The position numbers and the translations under genes are program-made. The notes beneath the pieces were generated by a model that worked only from the letters and a program-made list of their open reading frames with translations, searched no databases and was not told where the DNA came from. A stretch of 64,000 nucleotides of DNA from Hymenobacter duratus (GTDB lineage Bacteria > Bacteroidota > Bacteroidia > Cytophagales > Hymenobacteraceae), in contig NZ_JACWZZ010000002.1 of NCBI RefSeq assembly GCF_014698995.1, forward strand, positions 248,001 through 312,000. The letters run 5' to 3'. This document shows, one piece after another, positions 59,191-64,000 of this stretch (the stretch's first letter is position 1; each line of letters opens with the position of its first letter).

Positions 59191-60546
59191 TCAGGCTTTT
59201 ACGGCCTGCGGCCGCAGCGAGGTAAGGTCGGCAATACGCACGGGCTGGCCGCTGGCCATGCTTTTGCGGGCCCCGATGCCGACCAGAATAGCCATGGCGC
59301 CGTCGCGGCTGCCGGCGGCCTGCCGCCAGGTGTCGGGCGCATTGGGGGTGCGGAAGATACGCTCCCGCAGCAGCTTGTCGCCGCCGCCGTGGCCTTCAGC
59401 CTGCGGCACCTGAATGTACTCGACCGGCCCGAAATTGCGCGCCAGCATTATCTCATCGTAGGGCTCCCGTTTCATGGCTCCCGACTCTTTGATCCACGCG
59501 TCGATGCGTCCTTTGGTGCCGTTGAAGGCAATGCGGTAGCCCTCGTAGGGTGAATATGCCGTGAGGGAGTAGCTGACCTGCACGCCGTTGGCGTAACCGA
59601 TGGTGGCCGCCATCTTGTCGTAGATGTTCACGTCTTCCTTGTACACGCAGCCGTCGCGCAGATAACCGTCGTGCTGCTCGTTGGCAGCGTACAGGGCCAT
59701 CAGGCGGGCGTCCTTGGTCATGTCCCAGTAGTAGAGGCACTGGGCTTTGTGCGGGCAGGGGCGGCAGTTGCTGAACCGGAACGGGCCGTTTTTGCCGTAG
59801 TTCTCCAGCGCGCCCTTCGCATACACCGTCTCGGGCTCCGACTCCAGCCACCAGTTCAGCAAGTCGAAATGATGACTGGCTTTGTGCACCCACAGCGAGC
59901 CGCTTTGTTCGGTGAGGCGGTGCCAGCGGCGGAAGTAATCGGCACCGTGGCGGTTGTCGAGGTACCAGTGAAAATCAACGGAGGTGACGGTACCAATGGC
60001 GCCCTGCCGGATCAGGTCGTAGATTTTCTGGCGGTGCGGCGAGTAGCGGTAGTTGAACGTGACGGTCACCTTTTTGCCGGTGCGCTTCTCGGCATCCAAG
60101 ATGGCCTGGCACTTGGTTTCGTCGGTAGTCATGGGCTTCTCCGATACGATGTCGGCCCCCATTTCCATGCCTTTGATGATAAACGCGTCGTGGGTGGCAT
60201 CCACGGTGGTTACAATCAGGATTTCGGGCTTCTGCTTGCGCATCATCAGTTCGAAATCAGTGAACGTGGGACACGAAACGCCCATCATCTTGCGGGCCGT
60301 TTCGAGCCGTCCCTTGTTGCTGTCGCAGAGACCCACAAACTCTATCACGTCGCCGTGCTCTTGCAGCAGCTGCGTGCCCCACATGCCCGTGCCGCGGTGG
60401 CCGGTTCCTACCATGGCTACGCGCCGCTTTTTGGCCGCCGGCTCTGCCAGTACGGCCAGCGGCCCAGTGGTCAGCAGGCCGGCCGTAGCCAGCGCTGATT
60501 TCTGCAGGAAGGAACGGCGGGAAGAATCGTGTAGCGTTTGGTTCAT
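59191..60546 (-). CDS. Gfo/Idh/MocA family oxidoreductase, Tat-exported
   Basis: A 451-residue NAD(P)-binding protein exported as a folded protein: SRRSFLQKSALATAGLLTTG (9-28) is a twin-arginine signal. The Rossmann motif AMVGTGHRGTGMWG follows, then SEKPMTTDETKCQA and the substrate-domain motif GSLWVHKASHHFDLLNWWLE. The GTGHRGTG start and the SHHFDLLNWW block resemble the GH109-type glycosidases and sugar oxidoreductases of this family. A role in periplasmic sugar modification is plausible. It precedes the aldehyde dehydrogenase and follows fbp on the same strand, 48 nt away. Confidence 0.9.
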   Translation of the reverse strand: MNQTLHDSSRRSFLQKSALATAGLLTTGPLAVLAEPAAKKRRVAMVGTGHRGTGMWGTQLLQEHGDVIEFVGLCDSNKGRLETARKMMGVSCPTFTDFELMMRKQKPEILIVTTVDATHDAFIIKGMEMGADIVSEKPMTTDETKCQAILDAEKRTGKKVTVTFNYRYSPHRQKIYDLIRQGAIGTVTSVDFHWYLDNRHGADYFRRWHRLTEQSGSLWVHKASHHFDLLNWWLESEPETVYAKGALENYGKNGPFRFSNCRPCPHKAQCLYYWDMTKDARLMALYAANEQHDGYLRDGCVYKEDVNIYDKMAATIGYANGVQVSYSLTAYSPYEGYRIAFNGTKGRIDAWIKESGAMKREPYDEIMLARNFGPVEYIQVPQAEGHGGGDKLLRERIFRTPNAPDTWRQAAGSRDGAMAILVGIGARKSMASGQPVRIADLTSLRPQAVKA

Positions 60547-60594
60547 GAGACCGATGTGCAGAAGCGAAGACTGTTAAACCAAAACCGGGGAATG

Positions 60595-61614
60595 CTACGC
60601 GGGCGTGGCTTCTACCGGAGCCAGTGCCACCAGGTCCTGCACCAGCGTAGCGGAGCCCACGTACAGCGGGGCACGTTGGTGAAATTCGGTCGGCTCGATA
60701 TCCAGTACGGCCCCGGTTCCGGTTTCCGCGCGGCCACCGGCCTGCTCAATCACGAACGCCAGCGGGTAGCCTTCGTACAGCAGGCGCAGCTTGCCCTGTG
60801 GGTTTTTGGCCGTGGGCGGATACAAATAGATGCCGCCTGTAAACAGGTTGCGGTGGTAGTCGGCCACCAAGGAGCCCACGTAGCGGCCACTCATGCGCTG
60901 CTGCTTGCACTGCGTCAGGAAGTCGCGCACGTACTGGGCGTAGTCGAACCAGTTGCCTTCGTTGCAGGAGAAGGTAGTGCCGCTGGCCGGAATCCGAATG
61001 CTGGGGTGCGAGAGGAAGAATTCGCCCAGCGAGTTTTCGTAGGTGAAGCCCACCACACCGTGGCCGGTAGTGTATACGAGCATGGTGCTGGAGCCGTACA
61101 GAATGTAGCCCGCCGCCACCTGCTTGCGCCCGCCCTGCAGAAAATCCTCGCGCGTGGCTTCCAGCCCCACCGGCGTCACGCGGCGGTAAATGCTGAAGAT
61201 GGTACCAATGCTGATGTTGACGTCGATGTTGCTGGAGCCGTCGAGCGGGTCGATGGCTACCACATATTTGCCTTGGCAGTTGCCGGTGTGGATGATGTCG
61301 TCCTCTTCCTCGCTCAGCACGGCGCAGGCCTCGCCCCCGTTGGTGAGGGCCCGGATGAAGCGGATGTTGGCTTCCACGTCCAGCTTTTGCTGGGCCTCGC
61401 CCTGCACGTTCTGCTGGCCCATGGCCCCGATGATGCTCGTCAGGCCCGCGCGGTTCACTTCGCGGTTTACGATTTTACCCGCCAGCGCAATGTCGCGCAG
61501 CAGCTGGCTCAACTCGCCGGTGGCAAAGGCAAATTCGGCCTGCTTGCGCATGATATAGCGCTCCAGCGTAGTGCCAACCGGCTGGGCTATGGCGTTTTCA
61601 TTCGTGATACTCAT
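60595..61614 (-). CDS. fbp: Fructose-1,6-bisphosphatase, class I
   Basis: Gluconeogenic enzyme hydrolysing fructose 1,6-bisphosphate to fructose 6-phosphate in the cytoplasm. The 339 residues show the class I metal and substrate motifs: LSEEEDDIIHTG, VVAIDPLDGSSNIDVNISIG, LYPPTAKNPQGKLRLLYEGY and PLAFVIEQAGGRAETG. The start is the ATG at 61614 (MSITNENAIAQ). It lies between sugar-handling genes on the same strand but separated by 48 nt from the oxidoreductase gene downstream, so co-transcription is possible. Confidence 0.95.
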   Translation of the reverse strand: MSITNENAIAQPVGTTLERYIMRKQAEFAFATGELSQLLRDIALAGKIVNREVNRAGLTSIIGAMGQQNVQGEAQQKLDVEANIRFIRALTNGGEACAVLSEEEDDIIHTGNCQGKYVVAIDPLDGSSNIDVNISIGTIFSIYRRVTPVGLEATREDFLQGGRKQVAAGYILYGSSTMLVYTTGHGVVGFTYENSLGEFFLSHPSIRIPASGTTFSCNEGNWFDYAQYVRDFLTQCKQQRMSGRYVGSLVADYHRNLFTGGIYLYPPTAKNPQGKLRLLYEGYPLAFVIEQAGGRAETGTGAVLDIEPTEFHQRAPLYVGSATLVQDLVALAPVEATPA

Positions 61615-61771
61615 GCAGTGGGAAGGATAACGGAGGGGCGTAGTAAGGGTGCGGCGGCCTTCCGGATGGTTCGTGGCCCCTAACCTCCACTCCCCTCTTT
61701 CAGCCGCCGCATTTTCTTAGCAGACCGGTACGTAGCCGGCCTCATCGGAACGCGTGGTTCCGTATGTCTTG

Positions 61772-62236
61772 TCAGCTTTTCGCCTCAGGCTGTTTCTGGC
61801 TCTGCCACAGCACCACCTGCCAGCCTTTTTTGGCGTCCTTCACCTGCACCACCACATACTTGAGGTGGGCCAGGTTGGGCGTGCCATCGGGCTTGTTGGG
61901 CAGCGTGATGGTGATGGTGCCATTTACTACGGCCGCTTTGCCATCGTTGTAGGCCCGCACATTCAGTGCTTCCACCTCAATTTTGTCGTACACGCTTTTG
62001 CCGTCGCGGATACTTTGCAGGTATTCGGTTTTGTTGTTCTGCTTGCCGTTGGAATGGGTGTAAACCAGGTCATCGGCAAACAGCTTTTCCAGCAGCGGAT
62101 AATCCTTTTTCACCTGCGCCTCAAAGCGTTGGCGTTCCAGCATTTCTACCTCCTTGGTAGCCGCTTGGTCTTTTTTGGATTGGGCGAAGGTGAGTACCGG
62201 CAGCAGAAACGCCAGTAGCAGCAAGATCTTTTTCAT
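61772..62236 (-). CDS. Secreted NTF2-like (DUF4440-type) protein
   Basis: A 154-residue protein with a signal peptide (1-18, ending TFAQ). The rest is a cone-shaped NTF2/SnoaL-like domain: VEMLERQRFEAQVKKDYPLL, LFADDLVYTHSNGKQNNKTE and YDKIEVEALNVRAYNDGKAAV. Members can bind small ligands or act as isomerases; no catalytic pair is certain. The hexuronate-type transporter gene ends 18 nt upstream on the same strand, so it is probably the third gene of that unit. Confidence 0.87.
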   Translation of the reverse strand: MKKILLLLAFLLPVLTFAQSKKDQAATKEVEMLERQRFEAQVKKDYPLLEKLFADDLVYTHSNGKQNNKTEYLQSIRDGKSVYDKIEVEALNVRAYNDGKAAVVNGTITITLPNKPDGTPNLAHLKYVVVQVKDAKKGWQVVLWQSQKQPEAKS

Positions 62237-62254
62237 AGCAGACAGAAAGGAAAG

Positions 62255-63610
62255 TTAGCGAGCAGAAGGCACAGAATCAAGCTCAATCTGCTTCATGCGC
62301 GGAGCCAGGAAATGCATCAGCACCCAAGCCAGCAGATACGCACCACCACAAATCAGGAACATGATGAAATAGGCCGTTTCCTTCTGCCCGATGCTTTCAT
62401 AGTACACAAACATGCGCTTCTGCACCAGCGCCGACAGCAGAATGCCGCCCAGCCCGCCGGCCATGCCACCGATGCCCGTCACGGAAGCCACGGCGCGCTT
62501 CGGGAACATATCCGACACGGTGGTGAAGATGTTGGCGCTCCAGGCCTGGTGAGCCGCCGCCGCAATGCCAATCACCAGGACTGCCAGCCACATATTAATC
62601 TGGCCGAGGTATTGGGCAAACACAATTGGGAACACGCACAGCGCAATCAGCAGCATGCTGGTTTTGCGGGCCTTAAATGGCTCCCAGCCCTTCTTGATGA
62701 AGTTCAGCGGAATCCAGCCGCCGCCCACGCTGCCCACACTCGACAGAATGTAGACCATGGCTACCGGGAAGGCAATATCAGTTCCCTTCAGGCCGTACTG
62801 CTTGTTGAGGAAGTCAGGCAACCAGAACAGGTAAAACCACCAGATAGGATCCGTCAGGAACTTGCCGAGCACGAAGGCCCAGGTCTGGCGGAAAGTGAGC
62901 AGCTTGAACCACGAAACCTTGGGCTCGGTGGTAATGGAAGCCGCAGCCATGTCGTCCACGTCGCTGTGGATGTAGTCGAATTCGGCTTTGGTGAGACGGG
63001 CATGACGGGCCGGCACTTCATAGTACACAAACCACAGAATCAGCCACACAAAACCGAGGGCACCGGTAATCACGAAGGCCCATTTCCAGCCAATGGTTTC
63101 GGCAATGAGCGGTACAGTAAGCGGCGCAATGATGGCCCCCACGTTGGAGCCCGAGTTAAAGATGCCGGTAGCCAAAGCCCGCTCCTTCTGCGGAAACCAC
63201 TCGGCGGTGGTTTTGATGGCCGCCGGGAAGTTGCCGGCTTCTGTCACGCCCAGAAATGCCCGCGCTACACTAAAGCCAAACGTGCTGCTTACAAAAGCAT
63301 GCCCAATGGCCGCCAGACTCCACAGGAAAGTGGAAAGCGCATAGCCCATTTTGGTCCCAAGCTTGTCGATGACGCGCCCTACACCCAGCATGCCCAGCGA
63401 GTAGGCCAGCTTGAAGGCTATTTCGATGTTGGCGTAGTCGGCATCAGTCCACTTGAACTCAGTTTCCAGGTAGGGTTTGAGCAGGGAAATAACGGCCCGG
63501 TCCAGGTAATTGACGGTCGTGGCGAAGAATACCAGGGAACAGATAGTCCAGCGGTACCTGCCAATGGCGTCGGAAACGGGAGCCGAAGTAGCGGGGGGAG
63601 CTTGTATCAT
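62255..63610 (-). CDS. MFS transporter of the hexuronate (ACS) family
   Basis: A 451-residue inner-membrane transporter with 12 helices. The anion:cation symporter (ExuT/GarP-type) marks are NYLDRAVISLLKPYLETEFK, GVTEAGNFPAAIKTTAEWFP, ERALATGIFNSGSNVGAIIA and PDFLNKQYGLKGTDIAFPVA. Such proteins take up galacturonate, glucuronate or related sugar acids with protons. It follows a KDPG aldolase gene by about 80 nt and precedes a small secreted protein gene, as in hexuronate catabolic operons. Galactarate or another acid is possible. Confidence 0.92.
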   Translation of the reverse strand: MIQAPPATSAPVSDAIGRYRWTICSLVFFATTVNYLDRAVISLLKPYLETEFKWTDADYANIEIAFKLAYSLGMLGVGRVIDKLGTKMGYALSTFLWSLAAIGHAFVSSTFGFSVARAFLGVTEAGNFPAAIKTTAEWFPQKERALATGIFNSGSNVGAIIAPLTVPLIAETIGWKWAFVITGALGFVWLILWFVYYEVPARHARLTKAEFDYIHSDVDDMAAASITTEPKVSWFKLLTFRQTWAFVLGKFLTDPIWWFYLFWLPDFLNKQYGLKGTDIAFPVAMVYILSSVGSVGGGWIPLNFIKKGWEPFKARKTSMLLIALCVFPIVFAQYLGQINMWLAVLVIGIAAAAHQAWSANIFTTVSDMFPKRAVASVTGIGGMAGGLGGILLSALVQKRMFVYYESIGQKETAYFIMFLICGGAYLLAWVLMHFLAPRMKQIELDSVPSAR

Positions 63611-63691
63611 CGGGCGGGTGGAAAAACGGTGAGCGTATGGCCGCAGAAAGGCGCGGCTGAAGCCGCCGGGTGGCGGCTGGGAAGGCGAAGG

Positions 63692-64000
63692 TTATTTTCG
63701 GAGGGTCGGCAGGAAGACCAGCAAATCGGTGAGCAACTGCTTCAGCGCAGTTGGGTCGTCGTTTTTGAACAGTTGGGAACCCATGCCTACCACATTTACA
63801 CCCGCGCCAAACCACTCGCGCAGGCTTTCTGTGGTCGGCTCCACGCCGCCCGTCACCATCAGTGGCACACTCGGCATCGGGCCGCGCAGGCTCTTGATGA
63901 AGCCGGGCCCAACCACGTTGCCCGGGAAAATCTTCACGAGCGCCGCGCCCAGCTGCGTGGCTTCGTACACTTCACGCACGGTCATGGTGCCCGGCATCCA
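63692..64000 (-). CDS. eda: KDPG/KHG aldolase (N-terminus beyond window)
   Basis: The C-terminal 102 residues of 2-dehydro-3-deoxyphosphogluconate aldolase, which splits KDPG to pyruvate and glyceraldehyde 3-phosphate. The Schiff-base lysine lies in LVKIFPGNVVGPGFIKSLRG, the family signature, and VPLMVTGGVEPTTESLREWF and VGMGSQLFKN complete the phosphate site. The gene continues past position 64000, so its start is not visible. It is upstream of the hexuronate-type transporter on the same strand. Confidence 0.9.
   Translation of the reverse strand, partial: WMPGTMTVREVYEATQLGAALVKIFPGNVVGPGFIKSLRGPMPSVPLMVTGGVEPTTESLREWFGAGVNVVGMGSQLFKNDDPTALKQLLTDLLVFLPTLRK

Noticed and set aside
63661..63678. 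AGCCGCC/GGCGGCT hairpin as a terminator for the aldolase gene
   Set aside because: No U tract on the minus strand, and the transporter gene downstream is probably co-transcribed.

Overview
The window looks like chromosomal DNA from a GC-rich, Hymenobacter-like member of the Cytophagales (Bacteroidota). The reasons are: secreted proteins with C-terminal type IX secretion (T9SS) sorting domains, a TonB receptor with an N-terminal carboxypeptidase-like domain, promoters resembling TTTG-N19-TAnnTTTG, few Shine-Dalgarno sites, an HU-like protein with a long N-terminal extension, and long GTCATCCTGAGC-type palindromes between genes. No phage, plasmid, transposase, CRISPR or rRNA was seen. One tRNA (Ser, GGA) is present. 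The genus assignment is an inference.

Layout. 1-9.6 kb: a truncated PAS histidine kinase, a nuclease-fold protein, AMP nucleosidase behind an orphan terminator or attenuator, an amidohydrolase lipoprotein, a delta-60 repeat T9SS protein, DinB, a UMF1-type transporter and an HU-like protein. 9.9-17 kb: a lipoprotein, then a five-gene molybdenum hydroxylase operon on the minus strand (2Fe-2S, FAD and Mo subunits, XdhC-type chaperone, MocA-type transferase) in which every junction is filled by a different inverted repeat. 17-29 kb: TetR, a LytTR/LytS two-component pair, MarR divergent from a TonB receptor, a GerW-like protein, a PAS kinase, NhaA, a secreted beta-propeller and tRNA-Ser. 29-45 kb: asparaginase, TatD, then an envelope polysaccharide region (two glycosyltransferases, a deacetylase, flippase, Wzz-type protein and O-antigen ligase), a SpoIIE phosphatase, a DppC-like permease and a multidomain pectate lyase. 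44-50 kb: a glycosyltransferase/flippase-like pair, RuvC, a KTSC protein, an LVIVD lipoprotein with a beta-barrel partner, and PhzF.

The most interesting locus is 50.4-53.7 kb. An ECF sigma factor overlaps by 4 nt a 518-residue protein with a cytoplasmic anti-sigma-like N-terminus, one transmembrane helix, about 225 residues of low-complexity linker and a C-terminal outer-membrane beta-barrel. This is the architecture of the dual membrane-spanning anti-sigma factors (Dma) known from Bacteroides. The anti-sigma gene carries a perfect 24-bp inverted repeat early in its coding sequence, and a lipoprotein follows.

53.7-64 kb: imidazolonepropionase, a T9SS protein, a 2H phosphoesterase, an aldehyde dehydrogenase, a Gfo/Idh/MocA oxidoreductase, fructose-1,6-bisphosphatase, and a hexuronate-type transporter preceded by a KDPG aldolase that runs off the window. 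The pectate lyase, the hexuronate-type transporter and the KDPG aldolase together suggest pectin use.
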